Shown here piece after piece: positions 53,110 through 61,887 of a stretch of DNA of 64,000 nt (position 1 is the stretch's first letter; every line of letters starts with the position of its first letter). The notes beneath the pieces are model-generated. The model saw only the letters and a program-made list of their open reading frames with translations, did not search any database and was not told where the DNA came from. The stretch covers positions 115,977 through 179,976 of the forward strand of contig DAML01000010.1 of NCBI GenBank assembly GCA_002497075.1, read 5' to 3'. Source of the DNA: Methanomassiliicoccaceae archaeon UBA472. Its GTDB lineage: Archaea; Thermoplasmatota; Thermoplasmata; Methanomassiliicoccales; UBA472. A program made the position numbers and the translations under genes.

Positions 53110-54573
53110 CTATTTCTTGCGCACCAGAATGATCACGCCGACGATCAGCGCGCCCAGCGCCACGATCAGAATGATGTAACCGATCATGGCGTCCAGCTTG
53201 GCGTCCACGGCCTCCTTGAGGTCGGCGTTCGCTTCGTCCAGCTCCGCCTGCAACCCGTCGATCTGCTCCTGCGCGGTAGGCGACTCGGTCACCGTCAGGA
53301 CCAGGGGTTCAAAGGGGAAGGACTGGTCCGCGCCGTAACCGATGTTCACGTTGTGCAGGACCAGTTCATAGGTCCCTGGAGCCAAGGATTCGGAGACGGA
53401 CAGTTCGACCAGCGCATCGTTCTCCCCAATGGTGTCGATGTAGTAGGCTCCGTAAGTGCCGTTGTCCCGCTCCAGGTAGACCACCCCGGCCATCCCGTGC
53501 ATCTCCATGAAGTTGCTGGTGATGCTGATCCTGAGCCAGACGCTACCTCCCTGCCCTACCGATGCCGAGGAGAGAGTGGCACTCGCCCCCCAGGCCTGTA
53601 TGGCGAACACGCCCGTGTTGGCGGTGTAGCCGTCGTTCCCATGCATGTACATGATCTTCCCGCCGGCCAGCTCGAAGGCCGCGGCGTTCGCGATGCCCTC
53701 GTTGAGCGCAGGCAACGGAGTGGTGAGCTGGGTGAACAGGTTATAGGCGAAGGCGGTGTCCTTCCCAGCGCTGAACCAGCTGAAGCTGTTCCGTCCGCCG
53801 ATCACGTAGATGTTCCCATCGCTCCCGGCCACCGCGGCATGCTGCACCAGGTTCTCAGGGAGAGTGCCGGCGGACCACCAGTAGTCCCACATTATGCTGT
53901 AGGCGAATATGGTGTCCTTGGCGGTCGCGCTCGAATCCAGCCCTCCCAGATAGTACAAGGTATCGTCGTACATGACCAAGGCCCCCACGGCCCTCTCGTC
54001 GGGAAGGTCCGCGGCCGGCGTAAAGGTCGATTCGGAGATGTAGAACAGGTAGCACTTGTCCACAATACTGGTAAATGAGAGCGCGGTGGTCCCACCAGCG
54101 ATCAGGATCGTATTATCGTCTATGGCTATCGCCTCCGTCAGGGAAAGTGCCGTGGGAAGGTCCGGCCCATCGCTCCAGGAGTCGTTTCTCACGTCGTATA
54201 TCATCACATTGGTCAGGGGGTTGCCGAATTCCGATCCTCCGAAGATATAGACCTTACCGTCAGGCATGGCCACCGCGGCGCTCAATTCCGTTGCCCGATA
54301 ACAATCGGCCACCCTTTCCCATTCCAGCGAATAGGGGTCATATATCCAATTCTCCGCTGTGATTTCCGATATGTTCATGTCGTGGCCGTTGCAGATGAAG
54401 ATACGCCCGTCCGGAAGCACCGCGTACGCCGACACCAACCTTTCTATCGGCGAGGTGTCGTGCATAACCCAGTCCACGTCTTCGGCCGCCGCCCCGGGCA
54501 GGACCAAGGCGGCGCAGACGATCATCATACCTAGCGTCAGGACGGACGCCGCAGCCCTAGTAGAATGTGCCAA
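53110..54573 (-). CDS. Membrane-anchored kelch-repeat surface protein 4
   Basis: The protein has about 487 residues from a TTG start at 54573; GGAGGT is 8 bp upstream and the first residues form a signal peptide (LTLGMMIVCAALVLPGAAA). Six kelch blades (RIFICNG, VYIFGG, ILIAGG, LYYLGG, IYVIGG, IMYMHG), a beta domain, a short coiled coil and AKLDAMIGYIILIV with a RKK tail follow. A frame continuing 50 codons further upstream lacks a signal and is probably not translated. Confidence 0.88.
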   Translation of the reverse strand: MAHSTRAAASVLTLGMMIVCAALVLPGAAAEDVDWVMHDTSPIERLVSAYAVLPDGRIFICNGHDMNISEITAENWIYDPYSLEWERVADCYRATELSAAVAMPDGKVYIFGGSEFGNPLTNVMIYDVRNDSWSDGPDLPTALSLTEAIAIDDNTILIAGGTTALSFTSIVDKCYLFYISESTFTPAADLPDERAVGALVMYDDTLYYLGGLDSSATAKDTIFAYSIMWDYWWSAGTLPENLVQHAAVAGSDGNIYVIGGRNSFSWFSAGKDTAFAYNLFTQLTTPLPALNEGIANAAAFELAGGKIMYMHGNDGYTANTGVFAIQAWGASATLSSASVGQGGSVWLRISITSNFMEMHGMAGVVYLERDNGTYGAYYIDTIGENDALVELSVSESLAPGTYELVLHNVNIGYGADQSFPFEPLVLTVTESPTAQEQIDGLQAELDEANADLKEAVDAKLDAMIGYIILIVALGALIVGVIILVRKK

Positions 54574-54581
54574 TGTTAAGA

Positions 54582-54587
54582 ACCTCC
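54582..54587 (-). promoter_or_regulatory. Ribosome-binding site fixing a TTG start
   Basis: On the minus strand this reads GGAGGT, 8 bases before the TTG at 54573. It argues for the TTG start over the ATG 50 codons upstream. Confidence 0.7.
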
Positions 54588-54765
54588 AAAGTCTCGAAGT
54601 GTGAAACCTTGGGAATTTATTTTCATACGACCTTATATTACTATTTTGAATAAATGAATTGAAATATAATTGAGGGGGACGGAAAAACGGTATATAATCG
54701 CCGGACCGATGCGACAAGGACATGCTGGCTTCGCATAAACTTAGATATTCCTATGAGGCGGGGAC

Positions 54766-54933
54766 ATGATGGTCCTCACCCAGGGGCTGACCCGCCTTTT
54801 CGGCGACTTCACCGCCGTGGACTCCCTGGACCCGCTGGTTCAGGAGAAGGAGATATTCGGACTTCTAGGTCCGAACGGGGCCGGTAAGACCACTACGATC
54901 AAAATGCTGAACACCTTGCTTCCCTCAACTTGC
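54766..54933 (+). pseudogene. Truncated ABC transporter ATPase (DrrA/CcmA type)
   Basis: The frame opens with an ATG preceded by GAGG and encodes LTRLFGDFTAVDSLDPLV and a complete Walker A (GLLGPNGAGKTTTIKMLNTLL), as in drug-export ATPases. After about 56 residues, at LLPSTCQP, similarity stops; no signature motif or Walker B follows. The frame runs on into an unrelated sequence and overlaps gpmA in a different frame. It is a 5' remnant left by a deletion that joined it to the phosphoglycerate mutase gene. Confidence 0.8.
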
Positions 54934-54994
54934 CAACCTAAGCCGGTTCGTCGAAACCCTTTTCAGCCCCCTTCCTCATCCAGTGCTGAGCAAG

Positions 54995-55738
54995 ATGATC
55001 AAGGTCGTACTACTTCGCCACGGGGAGAGCACCTGGAACAAGGAGAACCGCTTCACCGGCTGGACCGATGTCGGTCTTTCGGAGAAGGGCGTCAGCGAAG
55101 CGCACGAGGCCGCCCGTCTGCTGAAGGACGGAGGCTACGAGTTCGATCTGGCGTTCACATCGGTCCTGAAAAGGGCCATCAAGACCCTGGACATCGTCCT
55201 GGATGACATGGACCTGTGTTGGCTTCCCGTCCGGAAATCATGGCGCCTCAACGAGAAGCATTACGGCGCCTTGCAGGGACTGAACAAATCAGAGATGGCC
55301 AAGAAGTACGGGGAGGAGCAGGTGCTGCTGTGGCGCCGCGCCTACGACGTACGCCCGCCGGCATTGGAATTGGACGATCCCCGCCATCCGGTGCACGACC
55401 GCCGTTACGCGGACCTCGCGCCGGAGGACGTTCCGGGCACGGAGTGCCTGAAGGACACCGTGGCGAGATTCGTACCTTACTGGAAGGAGCAGATCGTTCC
55501 GGAGCTTAAGAACGGCAAGCGGGTCATCATCGCCGCCCACGGGAATTCGCTGCGGGCTTTGGTCAAATACCTGGACAACGTGCCAGACGCGGAGATCGTG
55601 TCACGTAACATTCCGACCGGTGTGCCATTGGTGTATGAGCTCGACGAGGCGATGAAGCCCATCCGCTCCTACTACCTGGGGGACCAGGACGCGGTGAACA
55701 AAGCGATAAACGCCGTGGCCAAGCAGGGCAAGGCCTAG
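54995..55738 (+). CDS. gpmA: 2,3-bisphosphoglycerate-dependent phosphoglycerate mutase
   Basis: The 247-residue enzyme interconverts 3- and 2-phosphoglycerate in glycolysis/gluconeogenesis. The phosphohistidine motif LLRHGESTWNKENRFTGWTD, a second AFTSVLKRAIKTLD motif, LNEKHYGALQGLNK and IIAAHGNSLRALVKYLD are all present and in order. The ATG at 54995 begins the conserved MIKVVLLRHG. Most archaea use other phosphoglycerate mutases, so this dPGM may have been acquired; its 5' flank comes from a broken ABC ATPase gene. Confidence 0.95.
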   Translation: MIKVVLLRHGESTWNKENRFTGWTDVGLSEKGVSEAHEAARLLKDGGYEFDLAFTSVLKRAIKTLDIVLDDMDLCWLPVRKSWRLNEKHYGALQGLNKSEMAKKYGEEQVLLWRRAYDVRPPALELDDPRHPVHDRRYADLAPEDVPGTECLKDTVARFVPYWKEQIVPELKNGKRVIIAAHGNSLRALVKYLDNVPDAEIVSRNIPTGVPLVYELDEAMKPIRSYYLGDQDAVNKAINAVAKQGKA

Positions 55739-56877
55739 GCGATCCTACCTTGCAGGTAGCCCCGTTCCCTCACCTTTTCCTTGAACGATTCGAAGGGATC
55801 GAGGAAACGGTAGCGGGTGGCGGCGGTCCTTCCCTCCTTGCTCAGCACCTCTATGTCGACCAGATGGTTCAATCGGGAGCGGACGGTCTGCTCCCCCACC
55901 CCCTCCACCCAGCCCGCGGCCTCCTTGAGAGTGAACGCCACACCGCAGGAACGGGCCTTCTGCACCAGCCTGATGCTTCCCTCGTCCAGTCCTTCGCTCA
56001 ACAGGTCCTTCCCCCGATACTTGCCCAATGCTTCTTCATATGCCTCCAGTACGCAGAGCGAGAAGTAATCGATCATTTCCGCATAAGAGGCGCTTTCATC
56101 GGCGTAAGCTAGCAGATCATAATAGGTCGCAGGGTTCCTTAGGAGGTGATGGTCGATCTTACATAATTTGGCGTTGCGCATCCCCGTCTCCTGCAAAAGA
56201 AGATGGAACAGCGTGCGCCCGACCCGGCCGTTGCCGTCCTGGAAGGGATGTACGCTCTCGAACTCGTGGAAGAACACCGTCGAGCATACCAGCGGTTCCA
56301 GGGCCTGCCCGAACGAGTTCAACCAGACCAGCAGGGAACTTATCTCGTCCTCTATGTGCTCCGGGGGGCAGGCGATGAACGCTTCCGTACCGGCGTCAAA
56401 GACGGAAGCGTGGGTGCGGCGGAACTCGCCGGGAACCCCTTCCGTGCCGGTACCCTCGGTCAGCATGTCATGGACGGACCTAATGGTCCCGGGGGACCAA
56501 GGCAGCTTCAGGCGGTCCCGCAGGAAATGGCCGTAGAGGTGGTTCACGATCTCCTGCTGCGGGCCAGGGTTCTTCTCCTCCTTACCGGCGAAGGTCTGCC
56601 TGGTGAGACGGACCACCTCCTCCTCGCTCAGAGGGTTCCCTTCCAGCTTGGTGCTCCAATGGATGTTGGAAGCGTACGCTTCCGTCACCAGCTCCAGATA
56701 GTCCGCGGCGGACAGGATGAACCGGTCCAGCTCCATGTCCATCATACGGATCTCCTGCAGCACCTTCTTGGTGCTCAGCTCGATGGAGATCCGGGGTTGG
56801 AAGGGAACCTTGCGCCGATGCCGGACCGGTTGTGATGTCGGGTGAATTGATAGAAACTTATCATAATTTACTATCAT
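55735..56877 (-). CDS. Fic-domain protein with C-terminal winged helix
   Basis: Residues 130-240 hold the Fic core with the full catalytic motif HPFQDGNGRVGRTLFHLL, and the N-terminal part includes a Fic_N-like segment (SNIHWSTKLEGNPLSEEEV) whose (S/T)xxxE(G/N) helix can block the active site in such proteins. The C-terminal 80 residues form a winged-helix domain (FTLKEAAGWVEGVGEQTVRSRL). Fic enzymes AMPylate proteins or act as regulators. Start at MIVNYDKF is chosen because ATTTAAAT lies 26 bp upstream. It converges with gpmA and overlaps it by 4 bp. Confidence 0.92.
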   Translation of the reverse strand: MIVNYDKFLSIHPTSQPVRHRRKVPFQPRISIELSTKKVLQEIRMMDMELDRFILSAADYLELVTEAYASNIHWSTKLEGNPLSEEEVVRLTRQTFAGKEEKNPGPQQEIVNHLYGHFLRDRLKLPWSPGTIRSVHDMLTEGTGTEGVPGEFRRTHASVFDAGTEAFIACPPEHIEDEISSLLVWLNSFGQALEPLVCSTVFFHEFESVHPFQDGNGRVGRTLFHLLLQETGMRNAKLCKIDHHLLRNPATYYDLLAYADESASYAEMIDYFSLCVLEAYEEALGKYRGKDLLSEGLDEGSIRLVQKARSCGVAFTLKEAAGWVEGVGEQTVRSRLNHLVDIEVLSKEGRTAATRYRFLDPFESFKEKVRERGYLQGRIA

Positions 56878-56902
56878 AATTGAGAGCAAGAAGCAAGTAA
56901 GT

Positions 56903-56910
56903 ATTTAAAT
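56903..56910 (-). promoter_or_regulatory. TATA-like box of the Fic gene
   Basis: ATTTAAAT lies 26 bp upstream of the ATG at 56877, giving a leaderless transcript. Confidence 0.5.
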
Positions 56911-57118
56911 GATAGGACAATTGTTATATTAATTTATTATAATGTTATTTAATTAATCAAACACCAAAATGATACCAGGCAGGAAATGACCCGTAACGAT
57001 CGGAACCGGGGGATGAACGTTCTTCGCCGAACGAACCAGCTCATCACGGTTGTTGTTGGTTCACTAGCTTTGATAGTGTAAAGCAATACTTTATAAGGTC
57101 GCGGCACCAAGATTAACT

Positions 57119-57163
57119 ATGCCTTCTAGGCTAAGGCGTCCGGAAGAAAGGCCCATCCCATAA
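57119..57163 (+). CDS. Possible leaderless 14-residue peptide
   Basis: In the roughly 350-bp gap between the Fic and AlbA_2 genes, TTATAAGG at 57091-57098 lies 21-28 bp before an ATG that opens a 14-codon frame, MPSRLRRPEERPIP, ending TAA. The peptide is rich in Arg and Pro. It may be a small peptide, the 5' part of an RNA, or chance. The rest of the gap shows nothing else. Confidence 0.2.
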   Translation: MPSRLRRPEERPIP

Positions 57164-57238
57164 CCCTCTCCCTGATTTGTCGTTAGATCCTCCGCCGATC
57201 CCCGCCGGACGCTGATATTTTGTTTGGGGCACCCGCGC

Positions 57239-58567
57239 TCACTTAATGAGAAGATAGTAAGATCCACGCCCCTTGCCCTTTCGAACCACGTATCCGGCCC
57301 TCTCCAATGCTTGAAGGTCGTTGTAGGCTGTCGGAACGGACACCGACATCATGAAAGAGACCTCGCCGGTAGTTATTTTGCCCTTTTCTTGTATGGCCTG
57401 GAGCGCCCTTTTCTGCCTATCGGTGATGGGGTTGAGCTCTCTGGCCGACGAGTTCAGCAGAGTGGCTTTGAAGAAACCGGCGATCTCCTCGAACCGCGGG
57501 TCAGGGAGTCCGGCCTCCATCATGGCCGATCTTATTCTCGGTATGCCCGTGGCCATTCCCTCAACTATACGCAGTTCCCTCAACAGCCCGTAGAGAAGGG
57601 GGTTCCTCTGGATAGATATCGATCCGAGCGCGGAAATGCTGAGCCCTGGAAGCAACTGACCGGGATTCACTATCTCGATACGATCGTCGAATATGCTCAC
57701 CTGAACCCCGTTGCAATCAAAATAGTCCCGGTGCACGACAGCGTTTATCAAAAGCTCCCTGATAGCGGCCACTGGATATTCCGGGACTTCCTGGCTGATC
57801 ATCCCTTCGACCTTGAGACCGACCTTGATGTTCCTGAATATGAAAGCTTCTGCCGTGGACAGGTTATCAAGGATGGTTCCGTCGGCGTATAGCCTGTCAA
57901 GTATCCTGACCGGTTCCCGCCCGGCGAAGCGTACGAGCCGTATCTCACTCTGCGGAACCGCCCTTCGAGGATTATTGCTGAACATGAGCACAGCGGCGTT
58001 CCTCAGATCGCCTCTAATGGTCGCTAGCTTGAGATTGAAGAGCACATCCCTTAGATCGAATTGATCGGGGACCACACCAGGCGAGCGCTTGAGAAGGTAA
58101 TCCCTGACCTTTTTCTCATCGATGTCCTTCAATGACTCATCGTTGGTTCGGAAGTCGTACCGTAGCAGCTGCCGGTCGGCAAGGAACTGCATCAACGCCG
58201 GACCATCCATTCTGAGATTGGAGCTTCCCGACCTGGTGTAGAGCAGTCCATTATGAGTGCAGAACGCATCAGTGGCCAACGCCTTTATCCTCACTGTTAT
58301 GATGCTCTTCCCCTCTGCCTTATCGATCTGAACGTTATGAATAGGAGTTGGTGAAACGCATTGGATCGCCCCTGAAAGCCGCAGTCGCAGATCGTCCAGC
58401 CTGCTTTCGTCCAGACCGATCGAATTGCCCTGGTCATCGACCCCGATGAGTATCTCCCCGCCAGAGGTGTTAGCGAAAGCGCAAGCGGTCTGGCCGATAT
58501 CGTTGAAATTTCTTACCGACCTCTTGAACTCCAGTTCCTGTCCTTCCTGGCGGCGATCAACGTTCAT
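57239..58567 (-). CDS. AlbA_2/Schlafen-type DNA-binding protein with ATPase-like and winged-helix domains
   Basis: Residues 1-130 form an AlbA_2 domain (QEGQELEFKRSV, ANTSGGEILIGVDDQGN, CTHNGLLYTRSGSSNLRM). The middle contains the HATPase-like RecG-related domain (VAAIRELLINAVVHRDYF, RIEIVNPGQLLPG, GTGIPRI-like ATGIPRIRSAMMEAGL). The last 60 residues are a winged helix. No helicase motifs are present, so this is the regulator-type family, common in archaea and sometimes in defence-associated contexts. A CTATATATTG box about 24 bp upstream suggests a leaderless start. Confidence 0.88.
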   Translation of the reverse strand: MNVDRRQEGQELEFKRSVRNFNDIGQTACAFANTSGGEILIGVDDQGNSIGLDESRLDDLRLRLSGAIQCVSPTPIHNVQIDKAEGKSIITVRIKALATDAFCTHNGLLYTRSGSSNLRMDGPALMQFLADRQLLRYDFRTNDESLKDIDEKKVRDYLLKRSPGVVPDQFDLRDVLFNLKLATIRGDLRNAAVLMFSNNPRRAVPQSEIRLVRFAGREPVRILDRLYADGTILDNLSTAEAFIFRNIKVGLKVEGMISQEVPEYPVAAIRELLINAVVHRDYFDCNGVQVSIFDDRIEIVNPGQLLPGLSISALGSISIQRNPLLYGLLRELRIVEGMATGIPRIRSAMMEAGLPDPRFEEIAGFFKATLLNSSARELNPITDRQKRALQAIQEKGKITTGEVSFMMSVSVPTAYNDLQALERAGYVVRKGKGRGSYYLLIK

Positions 58568-58590
58568 CGAGGTCGATATCGGGATCGAAC

Positions 58591-58599
58591 CTATATATT
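58591..58599 (-). promoter_or_regulatory. TATA-like box of the AlbA_2 gene
   Basis: CTATATATT (plus-strand) lies about 24-32 bp upstream of the ATG at 58567. Confidence 0.45.
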
Positions 58600-58719
58600 G
58601 ATTATTAATGATTTATTATTTATTTATTATCTGATAGTTGATCGTCGACCAATGATCCTTTCAGAACAAACACCTGAAAAAAGTAATAAGCGTCCATCGT
58701 TTGCCTTCTCCCGGTCAAA

Positions 58720-59919
58720 ATGAACGACGCCGAGATAAACGCCGCCAAGGAGCACTTCGGGAAGATACTCAAGGAGCAGCTGAAGCGGGTGGAGGACATG
58801 AAGGCCTCCGCTGGCTGGATGGATTACTCCTCCCTAGACAAGCTGGTCATCGGCGTGGTAGGCGGTGACGGCATCGGACCGTTCATATGCAAGCACGCCG
58901 AGAACGTGCTGAAGGAGCTGCTGAAGGACGAGATCGCCTCCGGAAAGGTGGAGGTGCGGACGATAGACGGTCTGACCATAGAGAACCGCTGCAAGCAGCT
59001 CAAAGCCATTCCGGACGAGGTCCTGGCGGAACTGAGGAAGTGCCATGTCATTCTCAAGGGACCTACGACAACGCCGAAGAAAGGCGACGGCATGCCGAAC
59101 ATCGAGTCCGCCAACGTGGCAATGCGCCGGGAGCTGGACCTCTTCGCCAACGTTCGTCCGGTGCGCATGCCGGAGCAGGGCATTGACTGGACGTTCTTCC
59201 GGGAGAACACCGAGGGGGCGTACGTCCTGGGAAGCAAGGGCGTGGACGTGAACGACGACATCTCCATCGATTTCACTGTCGCAACGACGCAGGGGTGCGA
59301 GCGCATCATCCGGCTGGCGTTCGATCACGCGAGGAGAACGGGCGTGAACCGGGTGACGGTCGTCACCAAAGCGAACGTGATCAAGAAGACCGACGGCAAG
59401 TTCCTGAGCATTGCGGAACGAATAGCCAAAGAGTACCCGGAGGTCACGTGGGACGACTGGTTCATCGATATCATGACCGCAAAGCTGATCGATCCCTACC
59501 GCCGAGCGGAGTTCAAGGTCATGGTGCTGCCGAACCTGTACGGAGACATAATCACAGACGAGGCGGCCCAGATCCAGGGCGGAGTCGGTACGGCCGGTTC
59601 GGCGAACATCGGTTCGCGTTACGCCATGTTCGAGGCGATACACGGTTCCGCGCCGCGCATGGTTGACGAAGGTCGTGCGCAGTACGCCGACCCCAGCTCG
59701 ATAATCAAGGGGGCGGCGATGCTGCTGAACCATATCGGCTACGTGGACAAGGCCAGGAAGCTGGAGATGGCCCTGGACCTCTGCACGCAGTTCGAGAAGA
59801 GGATAAGGATAACAGGCCGTTCCGACGGCGCCACGGGCGAGGAGTTCGGACGCTACGTGCTGGAAACGGTCGAAAGGAAGGACCTGGAAGAGGCCTGGTC
59901 TGCGGCCAGCGGGAAATGA
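58720..59919 (+). CDS. icd: Isocitrate dehydrogenase (isocitrate/isopropylmalate dehydrogenase family)
   Basis: The 399-residue enzyme oxidizes isocitrate to 2-oxoglutarate. GVVGGDGIGPFI opens the domain, GPTTTPKKGDGMPNIESANV and RRELDLFANVRPVR contain substrate-binding residues, and WTFFRENTEGAYVLGS, NLYGDIITDEAAQIQGGVGT and FEAIHGSAP complete the pattern. An AAGTAATAAG box sits about 30 bp upstream. Isopropylmalate or homoisocitrate dehydrogenase are alternatives; the extended N-terminus and the SxN motif around SANVAMRR argue for isocitrate. Confidence 0.85.
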   Translation: MNDAEINAAKEHFGKILKEQLKRVEDMKASAGWMDYSSLDKLVIGVVGGDGIGPFICKHAENVLKELLKDEIASGKVEVRTIDGLTIENRCKQLKAIPDEVLAELRKCHVILKGPTTTPKKGDGMPNIESANVAMRRELDLFANVRPVRMPEQGIDWTFFRENTEGAYVLGSKGVDVNDDISIDFTVATTQGCERIIRLAFDHARRTGVNRVTVVTKANVIKKTDGKFLSIAERIAKEYPEVTWDDWFIDIMTAKLIDPYRRAEFKVMVLPNLYGDIITDEAAQIQGGVGTAGSANIGSRYAMFEAIHGSAPRMVDEGRAQYADPSSIIKGAAMLLNHIGYVDKARKLEMALDLCTQFEKRIRITGRSDGATGEEFGRYVLETVERKDLEEAWSAASGK

Positions 59920-60005
59920 GGTCCGTCCCGCATCTTTTTCTATTTATTCTGAACTGTAGATATCTTTAAGCTCCCCCATAGGAATCGAATCCTGGGAGGT
60001 CGGAG

Positions 60006-60842
60006 GTGTCGGAGAACAGCGACAGGATGTGGCCGTTGATGTTGGCGGCCGTCCTTATTATAAGTGCATGCGGAGGGGCGTTCTTGGTCGGAGCGCAAAA
60101 TGAGCCGGTTGTCCCGGAGGATTGCCAGCTCAGTTACGACGTAACGGTTACTTTCGGCGATATGACCGTTCACGGGACCGAGCTCGTGCTCCGCTCGGGA
60201 ACGGATGAACAGATGGAGATCGATTGGGATTCTGAGTTCTTTACCAACGGTTCAGAGCCGATCATGAACACCGCATTCTTTGGAGGATCGTCCTTGTTGG
60301 ATAAGGTGGAGATCACCACCTCTTTCGGGACCAAGTCCATCGACCGGTACATATCTTTGTTCGAAGGTGAGGGCTTGGTCGAAGGGGAACCGGAGGTTCG
60401 CGTCACTTACAGCGGGAGCGGATCGTCCCTGACCTACCGGGAGGACGTGATAACCCCGGAGTACCGGGCGATGTTCGTTCTGGCGGAGGTCGATTTCAGT
60501 GAGATATCCAGTATCGACCGGGAACCCTCGGCCGAGGTGCCCGAGGTAGGAGTCCCCGATCTCGCCGGGACCGAGACGCTCGACGGCCTTCACGACTCTG
60601 ATTATGTTCTTACGAGCAATAAGGAATACAAGGTGAACGTGACGAACTACGCTCACTACTACATCGCTCAGGAGGACGTTATGGCGATGATCGAAGGAGC
60701 GGGATTCAGTTACGACGAGGAACGATCGGTCATTGGCAACGGCAGTTTGGAGTTTCAGGCGACGGGCGACTGGTTCTTGAGGTATGTAGGACCGGTCGGG
60801 GATGGGCCGCACCTTTTCCACGTGGTGATAACAGTACATTGA
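60006..60842 (+). CDS. Anchored extracellular protein of unknown function, paralog 1
   Basis: A GTG start preceded by GGAGGTCGGAG gives a 278-residue protein with an N-terminal membrane helix (WPLMLAAVLIISACGGAFLVG) and a beta-rich extracellular part. It shares with the next gene an N-terminal pattern (M/V-WP-x-ML, Q-EP/ENEP), an ending (FSYDEERSVIGNGSLEF against FIYDEQRSLVGNGTSEF) and a similar length. No known domain is recognisable. The two genes are tandem paralogs. Confidence 0.82.
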   Translation: MSENSDRMWPLMLAAVLIISACGGAFLVGAQNEPVVPEDCQLSYDVTVTFGDMTVHGTELVLRSGTDEQMEIDWDSEFFTNGSEPIMNTAFFGGSSLLDKVEITTSFGTKSIDRYISLFEGEGLVEGEPEVRVTYSGSGSSLTYREDVITPEYRAMFVLAEVDFSEISSIDREPSAEVPEVGVPDLAGTETLDGLHDSDYVLTSNKEYKVNVTNYAHYYIAQEDVMAMIEGAGFSYDEERSVIGNGSLEFQATGDWFLRYVGPVGDGPHLFHVVITVH

Positions 60843-60956
60843 TGAGGGGTGACTCTTCAAGAGCTGCCCCTAGTAAACACCTTCAATTTTCCTTTTATCA
60901 ATATCAGTAGATAGTTTTAACGTTTCTGCAAGAAATTCATTCCGTTAGGTGGGGGA

Positions 60957-61826
60957 ATGCCAGAGGAACCTAAGGTTTGGCCAGTGATGTTGGTGGCGTC
61001 GATTTTGATACTGTCAATCGCCGCAGTGATGTTCGTGAGTGCGGAGAACGAACCTTCCGGCCCGTTCGGTCCGATGCCGCCTCAGTACGGGCAGCTGACC
61101 TATTCGATCGGCTCAGAGGAACTGGAGTTCAACGGGTCCATGGTCCTCAACTATAGCTACGGATTTGGATACGTGGCAACAAATCCGGTGAGCCATGAGG
61201 GTGAGATACCATCGATATTCAATTTCGGCCTGCCGCTTACCGTGATGGGATATTCAGGATTCAATCTTGATGTAACGACGCTCGATACGGCCTGGGGAGA
61301 GAAGGCTGTAAAGAGGAACGTTCAGGAAGCTGGCTTAAAGGATTGCCTGGGGATTGCCGTGGTCTATTCGGGAGTAGAGACCTCGGTGACATATCGCATG
61401 GACGTGATCGGGAAGGACTTCCGATTGACCTGTTTGCTAACGGAGACCAACTTCACCGAGATCTATGACATGGACCCCTCCATGGGCGACGATCGCCAGG
61501 TAGATGTGAACAGGTTCCCCATCAACACGAACCAGACCTACACCGTGGACCAGGGAGGCTCGGTCCAATCCATCTGGGAGCCGCCTCAGGACAAGGACCT
61601 GCATCTGGAATTGGACCTGACCGACTACTCTTTCATATTGATGAACGAGAGCATGATGTGGACCATGCTAGAAGGTGGTCACTTCATTTATGACGAGCAG
61701 CGCTCCCTGGTCGGCAACGGAACGTCGGAGTTCACTGTCGAGGACGGATGGTTCTACTGGTATCTGGTGCAGAACTTCAACGGGGACGGGTCAGGATGGA
61801 TAGGAGCGTCCGTGGTGGAAGAATGA
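60957..61826 (+). CDS. Anchored extracellular protein of unknown function, paralog 2
   Basis: The 289-residue product begins EEPKVWPVMLVASILILSIA, a membrane anchor, and continues with a beta-rich ectodomain similar to its upstream neighbour. AMEDVIG-like YRMDVIGKDFRLTCLLTETNF and FIYDEQRSLVGNGTSEF align with YREDVITPEYRAMFVLAEVDF and FSYDEERSVIGNGSLEF in paralog 1. Function unknown. A GTGGGGGA site precedes the ATG. Confidence 0.82.
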   Translation: MPEEPKVWPVMLVASILILSIAAVMFVSAENEPSGPFGPMPPQYGQLTYSIGSEELEFNGSMVLNYSYGFGYVATNPVSHEGEIPSIFNFGLPLTVMGYSGFNLDVTTLDTAWGEKAVKRNVQEAGLKDCLGIAVVYSGVETSVTYRMDVIGKDFRLTCLLTETNFTEIYDMDPSMGDDRQVDVNRFPINTNQTYTVDQGGSVQSIWEPPQDKDLHLELDLTDYSFILMNESMMWTMLEGGHFIYDEQRSLVGNGTSEFTVEDGWFYWYLVQNFNGDGSGWIGASVVEE

Positions 61827-61887
61827 CGATGCTTTGAAAGTGCATCGCATTCAGGCCCGAAGGAGAAACGACCTAAGAAGTGAGAGC

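Noticed and set aside
57089..57238. A tRNA or known small RNA after the TTATAAGG box
   Set aside because: I could not fold a cloverleaf or find a T-arm sequence; only the short 14-codon frame remains.
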